This document shows, in pieces, positions 51,703 through 63,805 of a DNA stretch of 64,000 nucleotides. A program made the position numbers and the translations under genes. The DNA is taken from assembly GCA_947184155.2 (NCBI GenBank), contig CAMXCT020001780.1, forward strand, positions 414,572 through 478,571. Reading direction: 5' to 3'. The stretch comes from Cladocopium goreaui. Its lineage: Eukaryota; Sar; Dinophyceae; Suessiales; Symbiodiniaceae. Within the stretch, counting starts at the first letter, position 1. Every line of letters begins with the position of its first letter. A model generated the notes under the pieces. The model saw only the letters and a program-made list of their open reading frames with translations, did no database searches and was not told the origin of the DNA.

Positions 51703-52742
51703 CTGGTTGGTGGTTTGGAACATGAATGTTATTCCCCACCTGCCAGGTGAGGGTTGTTAGATTTTATGTCAGTTGCCTCCTCCTGCCTCGTCCTCCTCCT
51801 CCTCCTCCTCTCCTCCTCTCCTCCTCGTCCTCCTCGTCCTCCTTGTCATCCTTGTCGTCCTTGTCGTCCTCGTCGTCCTCGTCGTCCTCGTCGTCAACTG
51901 CGACCCGCGATCCACAGTGTTCTCTGCCGGACCTCAACCACGACCATCCACGCCCAGTGTTCCCTGCCGGACCTCAACCACGACCAGCCACGCCCAGTGT
52001 TCCCTGCCGGACCTCAACCACGACCAGCCACGCCCAGTGTTCCCTGCCGGACCTCAACCGCGAGTATCCACGCCAAGTGTTCCCTGCCGGACCTCAACCG
52101 CGAGTGCAGAAGATTATGCCAGAAAGAATGTCAGAAGATATGCCAGAAGATATGCCAGATAGAATGCCAATAGAATGCCAGATAGAATGCCAGAAGATAT
52201 GTCAGAATATATGCCAGAAGATATGCCAGATAGAATGCCAGATAATATGCCAGAAGATATGCCAGATAGAATGCCAGATAGAATGCCAGAAGATATGTCA
52301 GAATATTTGCCAGAAGATATGCCAGATAGATAGATATGCCAGAAGATATGTCAGAATATATGCCAGAAGATATGTCAGATAGAATGCCAGAAGATATGTC
52401 AGAATATATGCCAGAAGATATGCCAGATAGAATGCCAGATTGAATGCCAGATAAAATGTCAGATAGAGTGCCAGAAGATATGCCAGATAGAATGCCAGAA
52501 GATTTGCCAGATAGAATGCCAGAAGATATGCCAGATCATATGCCAGAAGATATGCCAGATAGAATGCCAAATAGAATGTCAGAAGATATGTCGGATAGAA
52601 TGCCAGAAGATTTGCCAGTAAGAAAATGTATAAATGTCATGGTGGGATCACACGAAGTAAAGTAATTTTTCCATTCAGTTGGGAAGTTGATCATCCCAAC
52701 TGACAACTTCAGATTTTCAGAGGGGTAGGTCAACCACCGGAT
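51703..52742. mobile_element. Family B element split by a composite repeat
   Basis: The left end CTGGTTGGTGGTTTGGAACA stops at about 51735. The matching right half (CCCAACTGAC, TTTTCAGAGGGGTAGG, CAACCACC) resumes at about 52668. Between them lies a complete copy of the family P composite repeat. Confidence 0.75.
51733..52667 (+). repeat. Family P composite repeat, full copy
   Basis: Layout: CCCCACCTGCCAGGTGAGGG, a TCC/GTC-rich tract, four to five 40-bp units around CCTGCCGGACCTCAACCACG, a long run of 12-bp units ATGCCAGAAGAT/ATGCCAGATAGA, then GGTGGGATCACACGAAGTAA. Inserted into a family B element. Its long open frames arise from repeat units whose length keeps the frame. Confidence 0.85.
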
Positions 52743-53059
52743 TAATCACGACATATGGATATGTCATATTGACCATGAGTAACCATGATTAAATCATGAT
52801 TAAACCATTCATTTATATGGTTATTAATCCCTAATGTAACCATTAAATCATTTAATAACCATTGAATGACCATTAATAACCATTAATAACCATTGATAAC
52901 CACCATTGGATGAAGGTTTACTCATTGGCAGCGTTCAACCTGCGGCACCATGGATACCACAGTCCTCATGTGCAAATGGCTTAAGACAAAGGGAGTCGGA
53001 GATGGCGACACTAATGGCATCTTATGGCTATGGATCAGTTCACCCTACGCTATTTGGGA

Positions 53060-53160
53060 TATATATATATATACAATATATATATATATATGCATACTAT
53101 ATATATATATGCATACTATATATATATATATGTGCTATATTAATATATATATATATTCAT
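53060..53160. repeat. TA microsatellite
   Basis: Three TATATATATGCATACTA-like units within a TA tract. Confidence 0.85.
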
Positions 53161-54192
53161 CGCCATGAAACATGGTCATGTAGGTCTTGCATCATCGAGA
53201 TATAGGTCCATAGGTTTATCGAAACCAGGATCAAGCCCATACTTTTGATTCATCCTTCCCAGGAAGCAGATTCGTAGTCTAGCGATAAGTTGGCGAACCC
53301 TCTACATTATTTATATTCGATTCAAAACTATGGCCTTAAGTAGGACGAACCACCGACCCCAAATACCAAATGAATATCCCCCATCAAGATATCCATGTGT
53401 TCCCATGTTTCCAGATATAAATGGTATAAATCCTAAATGGTCGTTCCTTATTCCAAGTCCCACATTTTCCAGCAAGGTGTCCATTGAAGTTTCTTCCCAA
53501 GTGTTTTCTATGATTATCCTACGAATGTCAATTGTGCACAAAGATGTGTCCAGATGTTCCAGTAACCATATGAGCCATGGTCTATACTTTTGGTTGATTC
53601 CCATTTGAACGGGATTTCCATCAACCCAACAATCAGAATTTCAATGTTCACTATATAGCAAGCCCCAAAAAAGTAGTGAAGGGAAATCCTACTCAAATAC
53701 TAGGTCAACCTTAGATGGGTAGTTTGGTCCTTGAGTTGTTTCCTATGGAAAATAACAAGCCAACCAGCAAAAGATGATCATTTTTGGTGCCAAAGATTGA
53801 CCATGAATACTTGGATGTGCATCCCACTTAAGACTCAGTGGTTTATAATCCATATGTAACCCATATTTCATCTCATATTTCACCCCATAAGTGGGATATT
53901 CCATTCATCTAACCAGGCTTTTTCACCGAAGTGGGGCCACCCCTAAGTGGTAAAGGGGGCACCTCTCTTAGTGCTGACTTCCAGGCTCTTGGGCAAGCAG
54001 AGGAGTCTTTACAGGCTTCCTTGGCTCCCCTGATAGACCTTTGGCACCAATGAAACCGGCATTGCTGATGAAAAAGCACCTGGCGTTGATGGTGTTGGAT
54101 CATTTTTGGGGGATAGCATGGGGATACGTCACGGTAATGGTTGATGAGTTGTATCATGGAGATGTCCCCATCATTTATAGGGGGGTTGACCA

Positions 54193-54435
54193 TCAAAAAG
54201 ATATGATGGTTGATTTATCTAACCCTTGGGTACAACCGGGGTGAACTGACCCACAGGGAGACAGCAAATGCCTGACGCATGACATTGTCACTCTCTGGTG
54301 TATCGGACCAGCTGTCGCAAACTGATCGTGAACCACTTCGTTCAAAGTTTTCGTGTACTGGCTTGGCTCAGGGAAAGGACGAAGATCCAAAGCAGCACTG
54401 CCAACCACTCTGTGAAATCGTTCGGCAAAGGACAA
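54193..54435 (-). CDS. Candidate minus-strand exon, unknown
   Basis: Frame SFAERFHRVVGSAALDLRPF, then PEPSQYTKTLNEVVHDQFAT. Protein-like over about 60 residues; no family recognised. Confidence 0.3.
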   Translation of the reverse strand: MSFAERFHRVVGSAALDLRPFPEPSQYTKTLNEVVHDQFATAGPIHQRVTMSCVRHLLSPCGSVHPGCTQGLDKSTIISF

Positions 54436-54678
54436 TAATTCTGAGAGGCACCAAGCAGGTGTATGTGGGTGGCATGTTCAAGTATGCAGAGCTGGGGGGG
54501 CATCTCCAAAAGTCCCGTTCATCAACGGAGGAAATCCATTGGCGACGACTCGCGTGACGACTCGCGGCACTTTCCAGACCATTTGGGTCAAACCAGCCCA
54601 TTTTTGGGTTGAAATCCCACCGATGGTGATTTTGGGGATGGTTTATGATTGGTTCAACCACATTACCCCCAAGTATTG

Positions 54679-54784
54679 GATGGTTGGTGGTTTGGAACAT
54701 GAATTTTATTTTTCCATTTCATATGGGATGTCATCCTTCCCATTGGCTCATATTTTTCAGATGGGTAGGTCAACCACCAACCAG
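54679..54784. mobile_element. Family B element
   Basis: TGGTTGGTGGTTTGGAACAT to ACCACCAACCAG. The 95 bp before it also match the sequence before the copy at 1804. Confidence 0.85.
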
Positions 54785-55167
54785 ATTATCATCCCATTAT
54801 TAACCACTATTAAGACAATATTAACCCACTATTAACCATTATTAACCAGTTATTATTGGATGGTTCATACGAACAATCAGATCAGTCCTTTGCCCCCAAT
54901 CGGGCCTGCAACTCGGCCATGATTCTTGTGATATCCTCAAGATTCACCCAAGATGTCCGTATGAAATTCCTATGGTTTTGGATTGGTAGATCCCCCATGA
55001 AGTTCGTATATCCCGTTAAATCCCACTAGATCCCATCAAAATCCCACTAGAATCCTTTAAAACCCATTAAAAGTCCCACGAATGTCCGATAAGAATTATC
55101 AAATCCCATCCATTTCTGGCTAAGTTCTCCCATCTTCCGCTTTAAGGGTCACCTCTCGGTGAGTTCG

Positions 55168-55242
55168 CACCGAGGAGTTTGTGGCCAACGCCTCGGTCGA
55201 GGAAGCGCTGGATGCGGCGCTGCTGAGATGCTCGGACGATGG
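55168..55242 (+). CDS. Candidate plus-strand exon, unknown
   Basis: EEFVANASVEEALDAALLRC followed by SDD, in a GC-rich island among AT-rich DNA. It ends near a TA tract. Confidence 0.4.
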
Positions 55243-55289
55243 GGCGTTGACCAACAATTTGGGATTTACAAATTTGGTATAACTAATAC

Positions 55290-55420
55290 CCATACTTATT
55301 ATATATATATGTATATATATATGTATGTATGTGTATATATATATATATGTATGTATATATATACGTGTGTATGTGTATATATATATAATATTGGTGTATT
55401 ATATATATATATGTATTATG
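55290..55420. repeat. TA/TG microsatellite
   Basis: TATATATGTATG-rich tract. Confidence 0.85.
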
Positions 55421-55821
55421 AAATTGGGATTCCAATAATATATGTTGGTATATATTGGTATATTAGTCCATTCTATTTGGGTGAATCCAATACACACATT
55501 ATTACCAATGGCAACACGATATAGTGGAATAATATAACCGTATATTACCCTTGGGTGAATGACTATATTAACTATCCATATATGATAATACAACCATATA
55601 TCACTTACAAACCCACATATTATCCTAATAATACATATATAGTGAGAGATACTTTGGGATATACGGATATACATAAATGCTGGATTCTCCCATAATTCAT
55701 GAATTTCAGGAGCCTGAAATAGAGGTACTGTATCACATAAAGCCATATGTTGGGGGCATAGTCCCTTACATACGCCTTACGTAGGCCTTATACACGGTAC
55801 TTGTAGGTACCTTACAGAATG

Positions 55822-55905
55822 CTTGGTGGCTCGTCTCAGTAAGAGGATTCCAAGCCCAGTTTAAGTAGGATGAATCCACCTATAAGTGGGATGAGCCACC
55901 AAGTG
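55822..55905. mobile_element. Family C element
   Basis: CTTGGTGGCTCGTCTCAGTA to AAGTGGGATGAGCCACCAAG. Confidence 0.75.
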
Positions 55906-56037
55906 GGGATGTGAATAGGGATTACATTGGGGATCACCCAGATACAGTGGCACATGTTTTAAGTTTTTGGGATATATAATATGACCATGTATCACTTACA
56001 AACCCATATATTGTCCTAACATTATCCATGGATGAGG

Positions 56038-57018
56038 GATTTCCCCACCTGCCAGGTGAGGGTTGTTAGATTTTATGTCAGTTGCCTCCTCCTCCTCCTC
56101 CTTCTCCTCCTCCTCCTCCTTCTCCTCCTCCTCCGCCTCCTCCTGCCTCGTCCTCCTCTCCTCCTCCTCCTCGTCCTCCTCGTCGTCCTCGTCGTCCTCG
56201 TCGTCCTTGCTCAACTGCGACCCGCGATCCACAGTGTTCTCTGCCGGACCTCAACCACGACCATCCACGCCCAGTGTTCCCTGCCGGACCTCAACCACGA
56301 CCATCCACGCCCAATGTTCCCTGCCGGACCTCAACCACGACCATCCTCGCCCAGTGTTCCCTGCCGGACCTCAACCACGACCATCCACGCCCAGTGTTCC
56401 CTGCCGGACCTCAACCGCGAGTATCCACGCCAAGTGTTCCCTGCCGGACCTCATGTAGGAAGATATGGGACAAAGAATGTGCAGAAGAAAGTTAGAAAGA
56501 ATGTCAGAAAGAATGTCAGAAGATATGCCAGAAGATATGCCAGAAGATAAGCCAGATAGAATGCCAGATAATATGCCAGAAGATATGCCAGATAGAATGC
56601 CAGATAGAATGCCAGAAGATTTGCCAGATAGAATGCCAGAAAATATGCCAGAAGATATGCCAGATAGATATGTCAGAAGATATGCCAGATAGATATGCCA
56701 GATAGAGAAGATATGCCAGAAGATATGCCAGAAGATATGTCAGAATATATGCCAGAAGATATGTCAGATAGAATGCCAGAAGATATGTCAGAATATATGC
56801 CAGAAGATAGATAGAATGCCAGATAGAATGCCAGAAGATTTGCCAGATAGAATGCCAGAAGATTTGCCAGAAGATATGCCAGATCATATGCCAGAAGATA
56901 TGCCAGATAGAATGTCAAATAGAATGTCAGAAGATATGTCAGATAAAATGCCAGAAGATTTGCCAGTAAGAAAATGTATAAATGTCATGGTGGGGATCAC
57001 ACGAAGTAAAGTAATTTA
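56038..57018 (+). repeat. Family P composite repeat, full copy
   Basis: Same layout as the 51.7-kb copy with five to six 40-bp units and many 12-bp units, ending GGTGGGGATCACACGAAG. Confidence 0.85.
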
Positions 57019-59250
57019 ATTACAATATAATCTGGATATGCATCATGGATCATAATGGGATATAAAGAATTGGGATTAGAATTAGTATATACTATATACA
57101 TTGAGATATAGTTACTTCTCATGTTATAATTATATCCCCGTGATATTCCAACATGCATGAGGGATTATAATTGGGATATACATAATGGGATGAATTGATG
57201 GGAAGGAATTGTAGGGCTGATTCCTTCTGGACTAAATGAAATAGATTATTGCGATAGTGGGAAATTGAGCTGCAATCATAGGGATTGAACCAATGAACAT
57301 AGATCTGAATCCAGTGCTTGTTTGGGGGTCATTGGGGAGTTTAATGGGTAGAAGCATGCTTAACTAGCGATCATTTAAGCTTGATAAATGGTGAAACAAT
57401 TAGGACATCATGATAATAGTTTGGTTTTTAGAAAGATAAAGAAAACGGATTTCACGAGAGCAAACATTGTGGATAAAAGATCATAAAACCAATATCCAGA
57501 TAGGAAATATCCATAATTCCTCAAAATCCACGCCAAACAAAAATTAATGTATGACCGGAAATCATGTACCCCAACAAAATGAATTTGCAACCGAAAGCCT
57601 ATCGCGAGATGTCTTCAAGATGTAACCGACAAGCATGGGCAGCATGGGTGTATACCAGCGATCAGGGGGTTCGGCCAACGACACTGAGAAATGAGAATTG
57701 AACCAGCAAGAGTTGGTTCAGAGCTGTTAAGAGTGGGAGATTCAGCAAGAAAAAATGGGAGATAGACGTCGGAAAGTGACATAAAGTTTAGATCTTCGCC
57801 AACAGCCCAAAGGGTCTTGGTTTGGCGGAAAATGTTGCTTTTCCATTCCCTGGGTTGGCCATGTGTCGCCAAAAACCCTGTTTTTACAGACTATCCAAAC
57901 GTTTCGCACTCGGAAATCGACAGCTAGGTCTACTTGAGAAGAGTGTTAAGATATACCAGCATATTTTTTTGGGCGAACCCGTTTCGCAAACCAGTACCCT
58001 ATAGTTACGCCAAGTTGGTTTGCTTTCGCAGAGAAAACTGGATAGATTTATCCAAACCCAACCGTTAGCCGCTAGCCTAGCTGGTTTAACCAATTTGTTT
58101 TTATTTGTTGGTTGAATTTGCAGTTGTTTGTTGGTTTTAATCCCCATGTTGGTAAAGGGGAAAAACTACATTAAATGTTCAGTGACGTTTATTAGATGTA
58201 TTACATACATATATATATATATGTAGAATATATATATATACATACAATAAATGATATGTACATGAAATCTCCATTTCCTCTGGTTAAACAACATGGAAAA
58301 CGAAAAAACAAGGGTCAGCATGGCCACCGTCCGCCGAAAAGGATCCCTTTGGGGCAACCAGGCGGACTTGTCGCTCAGTGCAGGCATGGGATGATGTGGA
58401 AAAGCAGGCTGTAGCCTGGTTTTGTTCATGGGAAAATATCATCTACAAAAAAGTGGAGAAAAAAAAGAGGACATCAGTCTATAGAAACAATATCTACAAA
58501 AAAATGGAAAAACTATATCTACCAAAAAATGGAATCTTGATGTAAAAAGGACATCAGTCTATAAAATCTGCATGTTCAGGGTGGAAAAAAACATCTTTGA
58601 ATGGGGACTTAACGATCATTTACCCTCCAGTCAGTTAAGAAATGTATTGGGAACATCCACCATTTGGAGATCATCGAATGGATCTCCCCACGGGTCTCTC
58701 ATGATTATCCTATAAATCCCCAAAGTTGTTGGTTAAACCTCTATCTTCCCATATATTTCACCAGAGGTAAACTGAATCTTATTATAGTTAGCATGAGATT
58801 GAACCACTATTATTTACAATTATCCCATGAACAACCCTAATTGACAAATAATTAGTTAATGATTGGTTGAAAGCAATAATTACTGTATAAATAAGTAATG
58901 GTTTATTGTGGTCACCAAAAACAGTAGATAATGGTTGGATATTCTTCCATTATTATTGTCGCCATTATTACAATAAATTATGGCTTCAAATAATGAATAT
59001 GAAAGATACTGAATTATTATCCATGCGTCATAATGTCGTCAAAATGATTCACTTATTATCCCATGAATTGACATCAATATCCCAAAAAAACTGCCATTTT
59101 CCATAGCTATGTTGGCTTATATCCCATGATTATCCCGCAGGATCCATACAAATCCCCATAGTTATATAGTTCTTGCTTAAAACCTCCAAATATATCCCAG
59201 TTATATCCCCCAAAGTGGTGAAACCGGCCATTTTTCCCATGGATTTTACC
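57019..59250. other. No gene seen
   Basis: AT-rich, with a short TA tract near 58200. Protein-like islands are weak. Confidence 0.4.
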
Positions 59251-59259
59251 AGTGATCCT

Positions 59260-59360
59260 CCAGGCGAAGTGTCCTCCGTGAAGGGCGGCCAGCTGGAGAA
59301 CCTGGTCTCCGATCGCCGCGGCGTCGCAGTGGAACTCTTGCACCGCGGCGGAAAGCAGTG
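59260..59360 (+). CDS. Candidate plus-strand exon, unknown
   Basis: Acceptor CTCCAG|GC. Encodes EVSSVKGGQLENLVSDRRGV, then AVELLHRGGKQW. GC-rich island with a typical acceptor; function unknown. Confidence 0.45.
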
Positions 59361-59814
59361 GGGGATGTGGGGTAAACATGGGTTAACAATGGTTAATGAT
59401 GCTTAATATTGGCTATGTAGTAACAGGGTATAATAGGATTGTTGAGATTTAATGCCATTTAATGACATTTAAGATGGCTTACTAAGGGCTAATAGTATAT
59501 ACTTAAAAATGGTTCAATATGGTTAAATATGGTCAATATACCAAAGGGTATGGCAACATTCTAACAGCTGGTTATGGGGCGATGTTTTGGAGTATTGCTC
59601 ACCAACTTCTTGGTTTTATGACCAAAAAGCTGGATCCATCGAAATGGGATGGGAAATGTTTGCATACCTTTGGTATACAAACAAAATGAATGGAAATGGG
59701 CCAGATAGATATTTCAATCCAAAGTTTTGAGATATTCACCCCGCTTCGCGTGGGGTGGCCGCCCACACCGCAGGTTTATTTCGGTCCGTGAGAGGGGCTA
59801 AGGGTGGTTTTCCC

Positions 59815-60085
59815 CTGTGGGGGCTCCCCAAGCTAAGAATTTTCACTTTCCCCCCCCGTGGGGGCTCCCCAAGCTAGGGAATTTTCACTTTTCCCCCCCG
59901 TGGGGGCTCCCCAAGCTAGGGAATTTTCACTTTTCCCCCCGTGGGGGCTCCCCAAGCTAGGGAATTTTCACTTTTCCCCCCCGTGGGGGCTCCCCAAGCT
60001 AGGGAATTTTCACTTTTCCCCCCCGTGGGGGCTCCCCAAGCTATGGAATTTTCACTTTTCCCTCCCTTGGAGGCTCTCCAAGCTG
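59815..60085. repeat. 43-bp tandem array
   Basis: Six copies of about 43 bp built on GTGGGGGCTCCCCAAGCTAG and GAATTTTCACTTTTCCCCC. The GGGGGCTCCCC part is itself palindromic. Confidence 0.9.
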
Positions 60086-60149
60086 CGGAATTTCAAATAG
60101 CTAGACAACGACGCCTAGATAGTCCCCCAAATCCCGTGTTCTTTGAATG

Positions 60150-60640
60150 TGTTTCCATGTTTTTGCAATGGTTTCCTTCAAAGCACGGTACTTTACACTT
60201 TTGTCGCCATAAAACCGGTCGAAAACATCATGTTCGACAATGCTTCCAATTCCCTTATCTCCCCAACCGTTGAAAATACCGCTATTTACAGTGTTTTCTT
60301 CATTTTTTCCATGTTCCAATGCCGGTAGCCAACTCCAACATATATATATATATAAGAAATCCTTCCAAACCATTGTTTTTGACAGTGTTTTTCCAATGTT
60401 TCCAGTCAAACAGACGGTAATTTACACGTTTTTTGCCATAGAGGCAGTAAATCCTTCCAACACATTGCTTTTGACAGTGTTTTTGTAATGCTTCCAGTCA
60501 AGCATACGGTAATTTACACGTTTTTTGCTATAACGTCAGTCCAAAACACTTGTTTTTGCAGTGTTTTCAATGCTCTGGCATCCAAAAACCCTGCAAAATC
60601 TTGCTATGTACAATGTTTTTTTCATTTTTGGCCGTTTTTC
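60150..60640. repeat. Degenerate ~100-bp repeats
   Basis: Repeated words GGTAATTTACACGTTTTTTG, TTTTGACAGTGTTTTT and CAATGCTTCCAGTCAA at rough 100-bp spacing. Confidence 0.6.
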
Positions 60641-61298
60641 CATTGCCGGAAAGCTACCAAAATGACCCAAAATTCCATTTCAATACCCTCTTGCGCTCAG
60701 ACACCCAAAAATCCTCGAAAAATGTCGAAAACACCACCGTATTCTGGTCTCGGTGCGAAACCGTTTTTGGGCCCCCCCCCCAGCTAAAGCTGATATAGCG
60801 ACTGCTATATTAACAAATGTCATTGAGCATTTAGTGTTGCTGTTTTGCCCCCCAATAAGCACGCCTTCACCGCCAAAGCGGTGTGGGCGGATTTCAAGAT
60901 ATTTTTACGTGAGCAGGTTATAGCCATGGCCCATAAAGATGCCCAAGAATGCTATGGATGTCATGTCGCCCATCAGTGTTGTCACCATTAATCATTCCAT
61001 TAGTCATCCCATTAATCATCCCATAATCCCTATATAAACCCTATATCATCCTATATAATCCCATTAATCATACCGTAATCCCTATATAAACCCTATGTAA
61101 TCAATATAGGATTAATTTATATAATCCCCATTAATCGATTCCTATGGTGATGTCATGATGTCAGAGAGGAACCATGACCTCGTGATGTATCCGACGGCCC
61201 CGGACTAGATGTGGGGTGATCCAGCCCTCCATGGATCAGAAGATGACTGGTTGGTGGTTTCAAACATGGGTTTGTAATGGTTAGTAGTGGTTAATAGT

Positions 61299-61408
61299 CT
61301 GGTTGGTGGTTTGGAACCATGGAATTTTATGACTTTCCATATATTGGGAATTTTATCATCCCAACTGACGAACTCAGATTTTTCAGAGGGGTTCAAACCA
61401 CCAACCAG
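61299..61408. mobile_element. Family B element
   Basis: CTGGTTGGTGGTTTGGAACC to AAACCACCAACCAG, 110 bp. An extra left end sits at 61247. Confidence 0.85.
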
Positions 61409-62934
61409 ATGAGTATTGAAGAATGTCGCCTAAGCCAACCTCCAGATTTGAGAACTTGCATGCCGAAACATCACATTCTAACACTGTGCTTGAATTCTGA
61501 CAGCTTTGCCCCGACTTGTATAGAACCGATTTCTATGAATCGACTGGGAGTCGTAACGGGTGATAACCCCACATATATGGAATAAACCCATTAGGGGACT
61601 TACTGACTAGAATGAACCACTAAGTATGATGATCCTGCGTCGATTGGGATTTTACCTTGGAAATGATGGATCAATTGCTGAATGGGATTTGAATAGATAC
61701 AGTAAACCAAAGAAATCGGAGGAAAGACCAGCCGAAATCGGATTATCATTAGAAAAATTGAGATTTCAACCATAGAAAATAGGGGTTATGAACCTTCAAG
61801 AGCCTCAAACTCACCAATGGAGAATTATTTGCTGGGTTGGGAAAATTCGAGGAGAGACTGAGTTATCAAAGAGGAGATGAACGGGACCTGAGCAATCAAG
61901 CTGGATCAACGATATAAACTTCATAAGTTTTCATTGAGTGCAAGGGATTCGATCAATCCTCGGTACCAGGAAAGACGCGAAGGATGTGATTCTGGTCTTG
62001 GATAACCATGGCCTGGACACTCGGCAAAAGCCTGGTGCCTGGTGATGTTGACGACTTGTTGCTTGGAAAGGCATGGAATGATGGTACAATAGGAGATAAT
62101 GTGGTTAAAACAACAATAAACCACCCCGAATTTTATGGCTTATACCACCGATTTATGGTGATTTGTGGGATGGTTTATGACATTGTTCTAACATCAGTGA
62201 GGATATTAGTGGATAATGATGGGTCAATCCGATCAATCCTCCACACGACAGCACTGGAATGATGCGAATGATTTGAGGGGAACCATCCCCAAAAGGCTTC
62301 ATGACACAATGGAGTGAAGTACTGCCATGGGATCTGCCATGGGATCTGATATGCTGATGTTCTCCCATTTGTTGATGATAATTATGGATGATTCCCCACA
62401 AAATTAAACTAGAAAATAGACTTGAGACTTGAGACTAGAACCCATTTTATGGGAAATACCATGAAATACCATGAAATACCCATCCCATCCAAATCACATT
62501 AGATACCCTGAATTGGACTCAAATCATTTCCACCCCATACTTTGCCATTTTTTTGTGGGGGGGAAAAAGATCAACGAGATCAACTAGCCATGGAATACGA
62601 ATGGTTTCCATCCAATGCTAATTCAACTTCCAGGAATCTATGATCATCGATAGGGCGGGCCAGACCGCAAGGCCCCGGAGGTAGTATGAAATACCAGTGC
62701 GTATATTTAAATGTAGTTGCAGTATGTTTAAATGAATTGGATTCGGTATGTTTAAATGGCTGAGCGGGCCAAGGAAAACCTTCCCGGATGTAGTCTAAAA
62801 TACCTGTTTGTATATTTAAAAATCTGTATGTTTAAATGTAGTTACCGTATATATTTCCCCAACCCAGAATATCTTGGCCTTTTTGTGATAATATTGATAT
62901 ATCTTGGAAGTAGGTACCCAATCGAATATATAAA

Positions 62935-63130
62935 TTGTATGTGTATAAATATATATGTGTATATCAGGAGATGATTATGGTTATATATATATATTATACA
63001 TATATATATATTATACATATATATATATATACATATATATATACATATATATATATACATAAATATATATATATATATACACATATATATACATATATAT
63101 ATATGTATATATATATATATATCATGATCG
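62935..63130. repeat. TA microsatellite
   Basis: Long TATATATA tract with TACATA interruptions just before the candidate exon at 63.2 kb. Confidence 0.9.
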
Positions 63131-63231
63131 ATATATATCAATATAAATCTATAGTTGATAATCTATGCATTGATATAATTAGATCTGTTTTTTTCGGGGA
63201 ATGGACTGCCCAGAGGCCCCGAAAAGTGCAG

Positions 63232-63356
63232 GAAGTCCTCTGCGACCTGGTTTTGGTGGACGCCATCCTACGCCGCAACACGAGCGCCACCGTGACGCTG
63301 CACGTGAAGGATGCCCCCGTCTTCGTGTCGGACGTCACGGAGAAGGATGTCGGATG
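63232..63356 (+). CDS. DUF89/ARMT1-like candidate exon
   Basis: Acceptor TGCAG|GAA. Encodes [20 protein letters not shown], then [20 protein letters not shown]. The order DLxLxDxLL...VxLHxKxxPxFVSDVT matches the metal-dependent phosphatase/methyltransferase fold of DUF89 proteins (ARMT1-like) as I recall it. The rest of the gene is not recognised in the window; + exons at 55.2 and 59.3 kb could belong to it. Confidence 0.4.
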
Positions 63357-63805
63357 GCTCGTTGGGGGGGGGGCCTAAGGGGAAACCATGGGTTTCTGGG
63401 GAGAAATCTCGAATCTATAGCAGCAGCAAAATATACGAGATTTAAGTAGTTAAGCATCAAAAATAGGAGGACTCATAATAAAAAGTTGGACTCAAGCAGT
63501 AAAATGTGGATGCATTAACCCTTAACATGGTGATGATTCTCCGCTATAATTTGGATTTACCGTAAAATGGTGAATAACTAGTGAATTGGGGATAAGTCTC
63601 CACCAAAACGTGGCCTTTCACCGAGCAAAGGCAGCAAAGGTTGCATATAATTGAGATCTGGCAAAATCATAAACCTCCAATCTTGATGGTTTATAATACC
63701 ACCATATACAAACATATATCACCATATACCACGATATATCCCATATACCACCTATTTCTGGCAGAAGTGGATATGATGTATTTTTTGTGTTTGCCACTTA
63801 CCTGC

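Larger units (their letters stand above)
59735..60908. mobile_element. Possible 1.2-kb element with inverted ends
   Basis: The left end holds GGCCGCCCACACCGC after GATATTCACC; the right end holds GCGGTGTGGGCGG before TTTCAAGATATT, in inverse orientation. Inside are the 43-bp array and degenerate 100-bp repeats. No transposase seen. Confidence 0.5.
60909..63180. other. Mostly non-coding
   Basis: Contains ATTAATCATCCCAT-rich short repeats (60990-61130), a family B element and a weak open frame at about 61410-61585. No recognised gene. Confidence 0.4.

Noticed and set aside
51726..52382. Serine/proline-rich and PEDMPDR open frames of 130-218 codons (also 56032-56550)
   Set aside because: All reading frames of the repeat block are open and the block is a dispersed repeat; no gene context.
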